Origin: Borreliella andersonii
Lineage (GTDB): Bacteria > Spirochaetota > Spirochaetia > Borreliales > Borreliaceae
Assembly: GCF_032595875.1 (NCBI RefSeq)
Contig: NZ_CP132457.1
Coordinates: 806,001-870,000, forward strand
Length of the DNA: 64,000 bases
Direction: 5' to 3'
Part shown: piece after piece, positions 18,460 to 26,896 of the stretch
How positions within the stretch are numbered: the first letter of the stretch is position 1
How the letters are laid out: each line of letters begins with the position of its first letter
The notes under the pieces: generated by a model
The model's database searches: none
What the model was told of the DNA's origin: nothing
The model's input: the letters and a program-made list of their open reading frames with translations, nothing else
Translations under genes and position numbers: made by a program

Positions 18460-19947
18460 GTGTTTATGCTATATTTAAAGATAGGTTTCATTCTTTTTAT
18501 TTCGATGAACTTATGTGCAATTTCAGTCAAAGAAGATGAAGACATTTCAAATATTCTTTTCAATGAGTCTAAAAATTTTTCTAACTTACAAAAAGGAAAT
18601 GATTTAATTTATGGATCTCTTGATTTTAATTTGCTAGCTTCAGATGCTCTTTATGAGCTTTCATTAAAAGAGAGTGTTGCTTTAATGAATAAAATTTACT
18701 TATTAAAAGAGGCAATTAATATTAATAGCTTTAAAGTAGCAACTCTTAAAGAAGTATACACTTATTATTTTTCATTGCTTTTAAGACAAAATATAAATAA
18801 GAGTATGTATGAAGAAATTATCACTTTGTATGGAAACTTGAATGAAGAATTGCAAGTAGATAAAGATTTGATTTGCATGAGACTTGAAGCTTCTGGAAGA
18901 CTTGAAAGTTTTGGAGATGATTTCGAAAAAATTTTATTTAAAGCTTTTTCTTTATATGGTGATGATTTTTTATTTTTTAAGTGGTTTTTGAAAGAAAATA
19001 GGTTTTTTTTTAGCATTTTTAATGCTATTAGATCAAAAGAAGATTTTTTCTTTACAGCCGAAAACATTAATTATATATTTAGAAATTCAAATTTTAATTA
19101 CGATAATTCTGTTTCTTTATTTTCTTTTCTTAAAGGCAAAATTAAAGAATATAATGGAATTCACTGTATTTATTTTTTAAAATATAAACTTTTAGATCCT
19201 GTTGAAGCTTATAGTATTTTTAAAAAATTTCCTCCTGAGACAATAAATGAGTACAAAATGTTTTATGATCTTTTAGAGGATCCCGATATGAAGAGTAAAT
19301 TTTTAGAAGATTATAAAAGTTTGTCAGGAATTTATTGTATAGATAATAAAAATAATGTTGCCATACTTAAAGATGGAGTTTTAGTGGGTATTTTTTCGGG
19401 AATAGTAGATTTTGATAATAAATTTAGTTTAAATAGCAAATATTTTAATAAAATTTATTTTAAAGATAAATCTCCGGTTTATTATGAGAATAGTTTGCTT
19501 GGCTATAAGATAAATTATTCTGCTTACCCTTATGTCGATATGATTGAGATTCAATATCCTGATAGAAGAGATGTTTATACCTTTGCTTTACAGGCTTTTA
19601 GGTGCAATCTTTTTAACAATTTGGGTTACAATTTTAATAGTATTGGGATCAGGGAGTTGTTTTTGATTGATATTAAGGATTTTTTTATGTCAAATGCTTT
19701 AAACTTGTTTTTTGAAAAAACTTCTGTTTTAGATATTAGATCAAGCTTGATAAGTAAAAAAAAATATTTTGGATCTAATTTAGTAGAAATTAAAAATTAT
19801 GTGGTTGGAAGTTTGGTTTCAATTTATAGAAAAGTTAATGGTTCTAAAAAATTTAATTATATTGAAATTTATGAGAAGAATAAACTAAAAATAAAGAAAG
19901 CTTTGTTAGATGATGATAACTTTGGAAGTTATTATTCTTTTGACTAA
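18460..19947 (+). CDS. Exported protein of unknown function
   Basis: A 495-residue protein I do not recognise. The N-terminus (MFMLYLKIGFILFISMNLCAISVKEDEDIS) is a signal peptide. The rest is rich in Phe, Tyr, Lys and Asn, with alternating helical and beta-like stretches. A middle segment (CIDNKNNVAILKDGVLVGIFSGIVDFDN, near residues 285-315) looks beta-rich. No catalytic motif is evident. The GTG start at 18460 comes four bases after the ftsH stop, so it is co-transcribed with ftsH and may be a periplasmic or outer-membrane partner, which is only inference. Confidence 0.6.
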   Translation: MFMLYLKIGFILFISMNLCAISVKEDEDISNILFNESKNFSNLQKGNDLIYGSLDFNLLASDALYELSLKESVALMNKIYLLKEAININSFKVATLKEVYTYYFSLLLRQNINKSMYEEIITLYGNLNEELQVDKDLICMRLEASGRLESFGDDFEKILFKAFSLYGDDFLFFKWFLKENRFFFSIFNAIRSKEDFFFTAENINYIFRNSNFNYDNSVSLFSFLKGKIKEYNGIHCIYFLKYKLLDPVEAYSIFKKFPPETINEYKMFYDLLEDPDMKSKFLEDYKSLSGIYCIDNKNNVAILKDGVLVGIFSGIVDFDNKFSLNSKYFNKIYFKDKSPVYYENSLLGYKINYSAYPYVDMIEIQYPDRRDVYTFALQAFRCNLFNNLGYNFNSIGIRELFLIDIKDFFMSNALNLFFEKTSVLDIRSSLISKKKYFGSNLVEIKNYVVGSLVSIYRKVNGSKKFNYIEIYEKNKLKIKKALLDDDNFGSYYSFD

Positions 19948-20050
19948 GAACTTAAGTATAATTCTAAATTATTAATTTTAAGGTTTTTAATGTTAATGTT
20001 TTTTGTTCTTTATTTGTGTAATTGAATTTTAATTTACTTTAGGAGGATTT

Positions 20051-21151
20051 TTGGGCTTTTGTTTAGACTTTGCTAATAAGGAAAATACTTTAAATAACAT
20101 TGTTTCTATTAGTCATTTTGATTTTAAAGTAAAAGCAAACTTGATTCTTGTAGTTGGACCTATGGGAAGCGGGAAAACAGAATATGCTGCAAAAATTTAT
20201 AAAGATTCACTTGTTGTAAAAAAAAAATCTTTCAAGGTATTGGGTAATATTATTAAAGGAAATAGAAGCAGGGTTAATGTATTTTTTATTAGAAATTTTC
20301 TCGACAAGAGGAGGTTTCAAGATTATCCAGAAAACGTAATACCATATAGAGATGGTGGAAAAGATAAAATTGATGAGATTGGTTTTGCTAGCAATTCTTT
20401 TGATATTGAAAATTTAATAGTTTCTAATCCTAGTTGTGGCACTTTCATTATTGATGAAGCATGTTTTTATGACGAGCGTTTAATTTTTGTTTTAAATAAA
20501 ATTTCATTAAATGAAAATATTTTATTTATATTGCCCACACTGCTTTATAATTTTAGAAAAGAATCTTTTAATGATACTGCTAAGCTTTTGGTAGAATATT
20601 CAGATAAGATTTATAAGCTTGGAGCTTATTGTGGGCACATTGATTGTATGGAAGAATCTTTTTTTTCGTATAGGTATTATTTTTACAACAATAAAGAAAT
20701 TCCAGCTCCTTATTTTGATCCTTTGCTTATTGTTGGTGGCGATGAAGAGGTTGAATCTGCTATTTATCCAAATTACTCTACAAGATGTTCAGTGCACCAT
20801 TATCTTGTAGGTAAGGAATATTTTTTTTCTTTTTTAAAGCCATTTGCTTTGCTATATTCACAAGGAGATAAAAAATTTCTTGAAAATGAAATTGTAGCAC
20901 TAAGCAGTGATGTTGAAAATTCTAATTTTGTAAATTCTGTAGAGAGTGGAAAAGCGTGTGAATTTAGAGCTGAAATTTTAAGAAATATTTTAGAACTGCC
21001 TTTTTTAGCAGAAAGAGCTTTAATAACTCTTTTCTCAGAATATAGTATTTTGAGTAAAGATAATTTTAAAGATCTTGTTTTTAAGTTTTCATTAAATAAG
21101 GATTATATAAATAAAATTTTTTTTTCCAAAGAAGGCAAAGAATTTTTTTAA
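20051..21151 (+). CDS. tdk: Divergent thymidine kinase (TK1 type) with C-terminal extension
   Basis: Type II thymidine kinase, 366 residues against about 200 in typical members. The P-loop is VVGPMGSGKTEYAAKIY near residue 35. TFIIDEACFYDERL holds the catalytic Glu of the DEA(Q)F motif. The zinc site is altered to C-x4-C (AYCGHIDCMEESFF) plus C-x2-H (STRCSVHH) in the lasso region. About 120 further residues follow with no recognised domain. The TTG start is preceded by AGGAGG. Borrelia needs thymidine salvage, and tmk lies close by on the other strand. The call is supported by motif order but the protein is clearly divergent. Confidence 0.72.
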   Translation: MGFCLDFANKENTLNNIVSISHFDFKVKANLILVVGPMGSGKTEYAAKIYKDSLVVKKKSFKVLGNIIKGNRSRVNVFFIRNFLDKRRFQDYPENVIPYRDGGKDKIDEIGFASNSFDIENLIVSNPSCGTFIIDEACFYDERLIFVLNKISLNENILFILPTLLYNFRKESFNDTAKLLVEYSDKIYKLGAYCGHIDCMEESFFSYRYYFYNNKEIPAPYFDPLLIVGGDEEVESAIYPNYSTRCSVHHYLVGKEYFFSFLKPFALLYSQGDKKFLENEIVALSSDVENSNFVNSVESGKACEFRAEILRNILELPFLAERALITLFSEYSILSKDNFKDLVFKFSLNKDYINKIFFSKEGKEFF

Positions 21152-21777
21152 TAATAGTTTGGCCTTTGTTCAAAAAATGCTTTAGTTTCGTCAATTCTTA
21201 GCAGTTCTTTTTTAATAATGTCATAGTAATTAAGCTTTTTAAGAGAAATTTTATGATATTCATCTTCCCAGTTTGTTATTCCATCGTTTTCCAGTTTAAC
21301 AGTTGTGTAATTTTCAAGTTTTTTGTGGTATTTTAGTGCTTCATTGTAGTAATTAATAGCCAGTTTATATAATTTTTTTGATTTTTCTAGATTGGAAATA
21401 ATTCCATTTTTTTCTGGAGTTTTGAAAAAATATAAATTCCTTGTGTCGAATAAATCTCCTAAATATAAATTTTGCTTAACTAGAAGCAAGTTTACATGCA
21501 TTTTGAAAAGAAGTTTATATTTTTCCCACTGCTTTTTAGTTTCTATTTTAGTTAGTGAGTATTTTGGATTTCCAAATGGGTATTTTAAGGCTTTTTGAAG
21601 GAAAAATATATTTTTTTTATAGTTTTCAGGGGTTTTTTTCATTTGAGAGGTAAAGATTACATACCATTGCTCTGCGTAATAAAACTTGGACGAAGCATTT
21701 ATTTCTGCAACTGATACTAAAAGAAGTAAAATTAAACTTATTTGAGAGATGACGTTTTTTAAAATACGATTAATCAT
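21148..21777 (-). CDS. Exported helical protein of unknown function
   Basis: A 209-residue protein I do not recognise. A signal peptide (ISLILLLLVSVAEINA, cleavage near residue 29) precedes a Lys/Tyr-rich, probably helical mature part. It contains repeated helix-like units (YYAEQWYVIFTSQMKK, YKLAINYYNEALKYHKKL) that resemble a TPR-like solenoid. It would be periplasmic. Its 3' end overlaps the 3' end of tdk by four bases on the other strand, and it follows tmk by 13 bases on the same strand. Confidence 0.6.
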   Translation of the reverse strand: MINRILKNVISQISLILLLLVSVAEINASSKFYYAEQWYVIFTSQMKKTPENYKKNIFFLQKALKYPFGNPKYSLTKIETKKQWEKYKLLFKMHVNLLLVKQNLYLGDLFDTRNLYFFKTPEKNGIISNLEKSKKLYKLAINYYNEALKYHKKLENYTTVKLENDGITNWEDEYHKISLKKLNYYDIIKKELLRIDETKAFFEQRPNYY

Positions 21778-21790
21778 ATAATTAATTATA

Positions 21791-22399
21791 TTAGAATTTT
21801 ATTAGATTAAAAATTTTTTTTGCGTTTTTATCTAAATTATCTTTTATTGAATTGTCAATGTAAATCACATTAATTTTTTTTTCTAATTTTTTAAATATTT
21901 TTAAATATTTTAAAGCAAGCTGTTCAAAAGTTTTATATTTTTCAAGTTCAAAAAGATCACTTTGTGTTCTATTTTTTTGTATTCTTGCATAAGCTATGTT
22001 TGGGTCTGTTTTAATAAAGAATACTTTTTCGGGTAATGGAAAATTTTTATTTAATTCATATCCCAATTTTCCTTGATAGGCAATTGATGAGAATAAATAG
22101 CGATCAGTTATTATTTTTGTGGATTTTGTGTTTAAAATTTCTAGTATTCCACCTTTTTTATACAAATGATCGTGTCGATCTGCAGCATAAAGATATGCAA
22201 ATGTTGATTCTTTTAAAGGATTTTCAAAATTCATTAATTGTTCTCTTATTAGCTCTCCGATTATTCCGCTTGATGGTTCTTTTGTAAAATAATATCCTGA
22301 TTCATTGTTGCAAAGAGCTTTTAATTTATTGGTAATGCTTGTTTTGCCGCTTCCATCAATTCCTTCTATGCAATAAAAGTTTTTCAATATTTTAATCAC
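21791..22399 (-). CDS. tmk: Thymidylate kinase
   Basis: Phosphorylates dTMP to dTDP, 203 residues. The P-loop is FYCIEGIDGSGKTSITNKL. DRYLFSSIAYQG is the DR(Y/H) motif, and FIKTDPNIAYARIQKNR and a short lid follow. A longer open frame runs to 22561 through the intergenic palindrome, but GTG at 22399 is the sensible start, with AAAGGAAG upstream and family homology starting a few residues later. The TTG five codons on is an alternative. It forms, with tdk, the dTTP salvage pair. Confidence 0.9.
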   Translation of the reverse strand: MIKILKNFYCIEGIDGSGKTSITNKLKALCNNESGYYFTKEPSSGIIGELIREQLMNFENPLKESTFAYLYAADRHDHLYKKGGILEILNTKSTKIITDRYLFSSIAYQGKLGYELNKNFPLPEKVFFIKTDPNIAYARIQKNRTQSDLFELEKYKTFEQLALKYLKIFKKLEKKINVIYIDNSIKDNLDKNAKKIFNLIKF

Positions 22400-22440
22400 A
22401 AATATTTTTTCTTCCTTTCTTTTGGTATCAATAATTAGGT

Positions 22441-22472
22441 TATCGATAATTATTATATAATAATTATCGATA
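22441..22472. promoter_or_regulatory. Perfect 32-bp palindrome in the tmk/tamB divergent gap
   Basis: The half-site TATCGATAATTATTAT is followed immediately by its exact reverse complement, with no spacer. The element contains TATAAT on the plus strand (22456-22461) and on the minus strand (22457-22452), so it could be a bidirectional promoter core, a dimeric regulator site, or both. The tamB ATG is only seven bases beyond its end, and no Shine-Dalgarno is visible there. Confidence 0.75.
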
Positions 22473-22478
22473 GAGTGT

Positions 22479-25400
22479 ATGAAGTTGTTGTTTTTGAGAA
22501 ATAAGGCATTTTTATTGTTGATTTTACCATTTATTATTTTTGTTTTAGTAATTTTTTCCATTAATCTATTTGTTCAAGTTCAAATTTATTCTGCAAGATT
22601 TTTTGCTATAAAATATCTTGAGTCAAAATTTGGCTTTAAGATTAAATATGATAAAATTTCACCATATTTCTTATCATCAATCAAGATAGACGGTTTAGAG
22701 TTAAGCTTGGATGGAAAAGATAAAATATTAATAGATGTTGTTAGAGTAGATTTAAATTTGTTTAAATTAATTTTAGGTGATGAAAATATTATTTTAAATG
22801 TTTATGTCAAAGGGAGTAATTTTAATTTTGATATAAACGACTTTAGTTTATCTGACGATTTAAATCCTAGCAATGCTTCTTCTGACAATGAAAATGTAAT
22901 TTTAAATAAAGTTTTAAACTATCTTTATAGGTTAAATATTAATTTAGAAAATATTAATATTAATATTAGACTTAATAATGATAGTTGGTTGAATTTTGAA
23001 GTTAAAAATTTTTCTTTAAATACCGTAGATGAAGATTTTTTATTTAGCTCTGTAGTTGATTTTAGTGCTGGTAAAAATTTAAAAGTTAATTTAACTTCTG
23101 AAAAAGTTGATGATGGAATTTTAGATTCAACTTTCTATTTTGAGGGTAAATTCAAAAAAGGCTTTGAGGATGGCTATGTTAATTTTAGTTTTTTTGAATT
23201 TAAAACAAGTTATTTTTCTTTACTTGAGCAAGGGTTCCAAATAAATTATTCAAAAGGAAATTTAAAAATTTTTAATTTACGAAGAGAGAATTTTGATTTT
23301 AATTTAAGTTATGACAAGGCCAATGGTTTTGTTCGACTAGATGCTTTATTTTTCAATGTTAATATTTTAGATTGGATTAAACTAAACAAAGGTTTTGAAA
23401 TTTATAAAGATTATTTTGATATAAGTTTAAATGGGCAATTGGCATTTTCTTATGATTTTAAGGACAAAGATTTAAGATATGCAGGAATAATAGATTCGTC
23501 TTTAAATGTAGATGCCATAGGTAAAGAAGTTCAAGGTTTGCAGCTTGAAATCAAGGGGGATGATAGAATTGTAAGCATTAAGAATGCTTTTTTAAAGCTT
23601 AAAAGGGGGGTTGTAAATTATAAAGGTTATTATTCTTTGAAAGATTTGCTTCCAATAGGACGTCTTAACTTTAAGTCTGCAAAAATTTTAAACTTTAACG
23701 ATCTAAATGGATATTTGGATTTTAATAAAGATAAAGATATTTTTTCGGTTAAGTCTGATAATTTTAGTCTTGGAAATCTTAGTTTTCAAGATTTAAGTTT
23801 AAAAACCTATTTTTTAAAGGACAAAATTTTTGTTGACTATTTAATTTATTTAGAAAATAAAAACTCTCAAATTTCTTTAAAAGGAGATCTTAATAATGAA
23901 GAATTTTCTTTAAGTTTAGGTATTAAAGAATTTCCTTTGCTTTTTTTAAAAGAAGTTATTCCTAGTTCTCACTTGATAAATTTTTTCCCCAAGGCGTTAT
24001 TTTCAGGTAAATATTTAAATTTGGTTTCTGATTTTAATTTAAATAACTTTGATTATCATAAAAATAAATTAAAAAAATTCAATTTCATGATATTTTCAAA
24101 GTTAGACAATTTCAAATTTGTGTTTGATGCTAGTGGAGAAAAAAAGTTTTACAAATCAAATAATTTTGATTTGCAGTACGATGATCACAATTTGAATTCC
24201 AACTTGTTTGTTGAGTTATTTGAGAGTGGGTTTAATATCAGCGTGAATTTTTTTTATTTAAACAAAGCTTATCCTTTGCATTTTAATGTTAATCTTAAAG
24301 ATAAGTTTATTGTTGCCGAATCTCCTCTTGGTATTAAATTAGATTTTAATTATTTTGATTCTAAAATAGTTTATGCCCTTAATGTTAATGATTTTAGAGT
24401 TTATAATAAAGCTTCTGATCTTTTAATAAATATAAATTTTCATGGGAACTATTTAGGCCCTAATGAAGATTTGAAATTTAAAATAGATAAGTTTAATATA
24501 ATAAAAGCTTCTAAAATACCTGCCTATAATTTTAATTTTGGTTTTAAGAGTTTATATGAACATGATAAATTGTACATTTCTGATGTTAAACTTGTAAACA
24601 AACTTTCAAATTTGCAAGGATATGGACAATTCAATTTGAAAGATAATTTTAATGGAAGTTTAAATTTATTTTCTAGCTTAAATTCAGAACGATATTTTTT
24701 AGGGGTTAATTCCGATGAATATGGAAGTTATTTTTTGCTTAAATTTCAAGACTTAGATTTTAATAATTTTAGTTCTTTATCCCTTTTAGAAGGAAAGGTT
24801 AATGGTAATTTTTTGCTAAATTTTAAAAAGAATGATCTTCAAAATTATTCTTTGAGTGGATATCTTGAGGCGGATAAATTAATTTTATTGGGCATTCCTG
24901 TTCAGCTTTCTATGAATTTAGGATTATTGGACAATAAACTTAACATATATGACATAAAAGCCAAGCGCAATAAAAAAAAATTTCTTACTGGAAGCTTAAG
25001 ATATGATTTAAGCAGTTCCATAGGCGTATCTAATATAGTTTTTAATAGCGACTTGTTTTCTTACAAATTTAATGCAAATTTTAGAAACTTCCAGAGTAGA
25101 GATGAAGAGCAATTTGGAGTTTTGAAAACCAAAACAGAGGGCGAATTTTTCTTTAGAGATATTAAATATAAAAATGAACTTTTATCCAATCTTACGATTG
25201 AATTTAGTAATGATTTTGAAAAATTCAATATGGCTTCAATTGATTATGATCTTATTAATGTTTTATACAATTATGGCAGTGGAGAATATAGCTTTATTTT
25301 AAAAGATTATTTGCCTCTTAGTTTTAATTCTTCAGGTAAAATAATTAAAAATAAAATTCTTGGAAATGTCAGAGATATTAAATTTGATTCAAAAATAATC

Positions 25401-26879
25401 ACCAAAGATTTTTTGGATTCCCCTTTTTTATTTAATGTTGACAATCATTTTATTCTTTACGATCTTGTTTTAAATGGCGAATTTGATCTTGATGGGGATT
25501 TGTATAATCCTAATATTAATGGAAATTTAAATATTCAAAAAGGATCAATTAGTACTGAGTATTTAAGAGCTTCTAGAAAATTTGGTGGTGATAGAGCTTT
25601 AGAAATATTTGATATGCCAATTGAAATTCAGGATAATAAAATTATTTTTAGTAATGAGTTTAACCTAGATCTATATTCTAAGATTTTTGTTTCTACTAGT
25701 TTAAATTTAAATTTTTTAAGTGATACTATTATTGATTATTACAAAATAGATATTAATGTAACCGGTAGAACGGGAGTTCCTATTAAATTTGACAAAATTG
25801 CCGTAAGCTTTACAGGCTATGCTTTAGGCAATTTTTCAATTGAAGGAAATGCTGATGAAATTATGTTTAAAGGCATTTTAAATATTTCAAATGCTTGGGT
25901 TTATTCTCTTGAAAGTTCTGTTGTTGATTTGTTAATAAATCCTTTCAAGCGAGCAAAAAGACTTCAAACAGCTGATATTAATCTTTTAGATTTTGATATT
26001 TTAACTGATCTTGAAATAAATTTTGACAGCGGTGTTACTTTTCATTGGCCAGATAGTAATATTTCTTTTTTACAGGCTACTATTTCAAGAGGAGATAAAC
26101 TTGTAATAAAATCTGATACAAAAACAGATGATTTTATTATTAAAGGGGATTTGAATATTGCAAGTGGTTTTGTTAATTATAATAATAAAAAATTTATTTT
26201 TAAAAGTGGCTCTTATATATCCTTTAATGAGAGTAGAATTAAATTTGATCCATGGATAAAAGCAGAAGCTACAAATACTATTAAGGATAGAAATGATAAA
26301 CTGCTTGTTACAATAAGTATTGATAGTCCTTTAAGTTTATGGAAAATTGAGTTTATGTCTTATCCTTCTAGAAATGAGCAAGAGATTAAATACTTGTTAT
26401 CAGGTTCAACAATAGAGGGTATTGAGGGAGGATTGCGATCGGCAGGGACCAATGCTGCTGAAATGGCAATTGGGATAGTAAGTGACATTGCTCTTGATTT
26501 TTTAATTCAACCCATTGAAGATTATATGCGTTCTATATTAAACTTAGACTTGTTGAGTATAAAGACAGATATATTGAAGAATTCTATTAATAGTAATTTT
26601 TTCAAAATCGGGAATCCTACTTTTGTTGATGTTCTTGACAATACAAGTGTTAAGGTAGGCAAATATCTTGTTGAGGGTGTTTTTATTAGTGGGGGTTTTG
26701 GTTTTTTGAAAGAACAAATGACTCCTTTTTCAAAAGATTTAAATTTTGTTATTAATTTGGGTATTGAGTTTGATTCTCCATTTTTTTTGGTTAATTATGA
26801 ATTTGATTACAATTTTATGAAAAAAGGTTTAGATGGAATAGGAAATAACATAGGTATTTCTTGGAAATTTAAATATTAA
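22479..26879 (+). CDS. tamB: TamB-like translocation/assembly protein (DUF490)
   Basis: A very large (1466-residue) protein anchored by an N-terminal membrane segment (FLLLILPFIIFVLVIFSINLFV). A long periplasmic stretch of repetitive beta-strands (alternating Asn/Asp/Phe/Leu-rich units) follows, as in AsmA/TamB bridge proteins. The C-terminal DUF490 domain (from about residue 1130) ends in an aromatic NNIGISWKFKY. It should span the periplasm and work with the BamA-family protein encoded 17 bases downstream; Borrelia has no TamA, and a TamB-BamA link has been reported for B. burgdorferi. The ATG at 22479 follows the palindrome with no clear ribosome binding site. Confidence 0.9.
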   Translation: MKLLFLRNKAFLLLILPFIIFVLVIFSINLFVQVQIYSARFFAIKYLESKFGFKIKYDKISPYFLSSIKIDGLELSLDGKDKILIDVVRVDLNLFKLILGDENIILNVYVKGSNFNFDINDFSLSDDLNPSNASSDNENVILNKVLNYLYRLNINLENININIRLNNDSWLNFEVKNFSLNTVDEDFLFSSVVDFSAGKNLKVNLTSEKVDDGILDSTFYFEGKFKKGFEDGYVNFSFFEFKTSYFSLLEQGFQINYSKGNLKIFNLRRENFDFNLSYDKANGFVRLDALFFNVNILDWIKLNKGFEIYKDYFDISLNGQLAFSYDFKDKDLRYAGIIDSSLNVDAIGKEVQGLQLEIKGDDRIVSIKNAFLKLKRGVVNYKGYYSLKDLLPIGRLNFKSAKILNFNDLNGYLDFNKDKDIFSVKSDNFSLGNLSFQDLSLKTYFLKDKIFVDYLIYLENKNSQISLKGDLNNEEFSLSLGIKEFPLLFLKEVIPSSHLINFFPKALFSGKYLNLVSDFNLNNFDYHKNKLKKFNFMIFSKLDNFKFVFDASGEKKFYKSNNFDLQYDDHNLNSNLFVELFESGFNISVNFFYLNKAYPLHFNVNLKDKFIVAESPLGIKLDFNYFDSKIVYALNVNDFRVYNKASDLLININFHGNYLGPNEDLKFKIDKFNIIKASKIPAYNFNFGFKSLYEHDKLYISDVKLVNKLSNLQGYGQFNLKDNFNGSLNLFSSLNSERYFLGVNSDEYGSYFLLKFQDLDFNNFSSLSLLEGKVNGNFLLNFKKNDLQNYSLSGYLEADKLILLGIPVQLSMNLGLLDNKLNIYDIKAKRNKKKFLTGSLRYDLSSSIGVSNIVFNSDLFSYKFNANFRNFQSRDEEQFGVLKTKTEGEFFFRDIKYKNELLSNLTIEFSNDFEKFNMASIDYDLINVLYNYGSGEYSFILKDYLPLSFNSSGKIIKNKILGNVRDIKFDSKIITKDFLDSPFLFNVDNHFILYDLVLNGEFDLDGDLYNPNINGNLNIQKGSISTEYLRASRKFGGDRALEIFDMPIEIQDNKIIFSNEFNLDLYSKIFVSTSLNLNFLSDTIIDYYKIDINVTGRTGVPIKFDKIAVSFTGYALGNFSIEGNADEIMFKGILNISNAWVYSLESSVVDLLINPFKRAKRLQTADINLLDFDILTDLEINFDSGVTFHWPDSNISFLQATISRGDKLVIKSDTKTDDFIIKGDLNIASGFVNYNNKKFIFKSGSYISFNESRIKFDPWIKAEATNTIKDRNDKLLVTISIDSPLSLWKIEFMSYPSRNEQEIKYLLSGSTIEGIEGGLRSAGTNAAEMAIGIVSDIALDFLIQPIEDYMRSILNLDLLSIKTDILKNSINSNFFKIGNPTFVDVLDNTSVKVGKYLVEGVFISGGFGFLKEQMTPFSKDLNFVINLGIEFDSPFFLVNYEFDYNFMKKGLDGIGNNIGISWKFKY

Positions 26880-26896
26880 ATTGTTAAGAGGTTAAG

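Noticed and set aside
22400..22561. N-terminal extension of tmk across the divergent gap
   Set aside because: It would translate the 32-bp palindrome and part of tamB antisense; thymidylate kinase homology begins just after GTG 22399.
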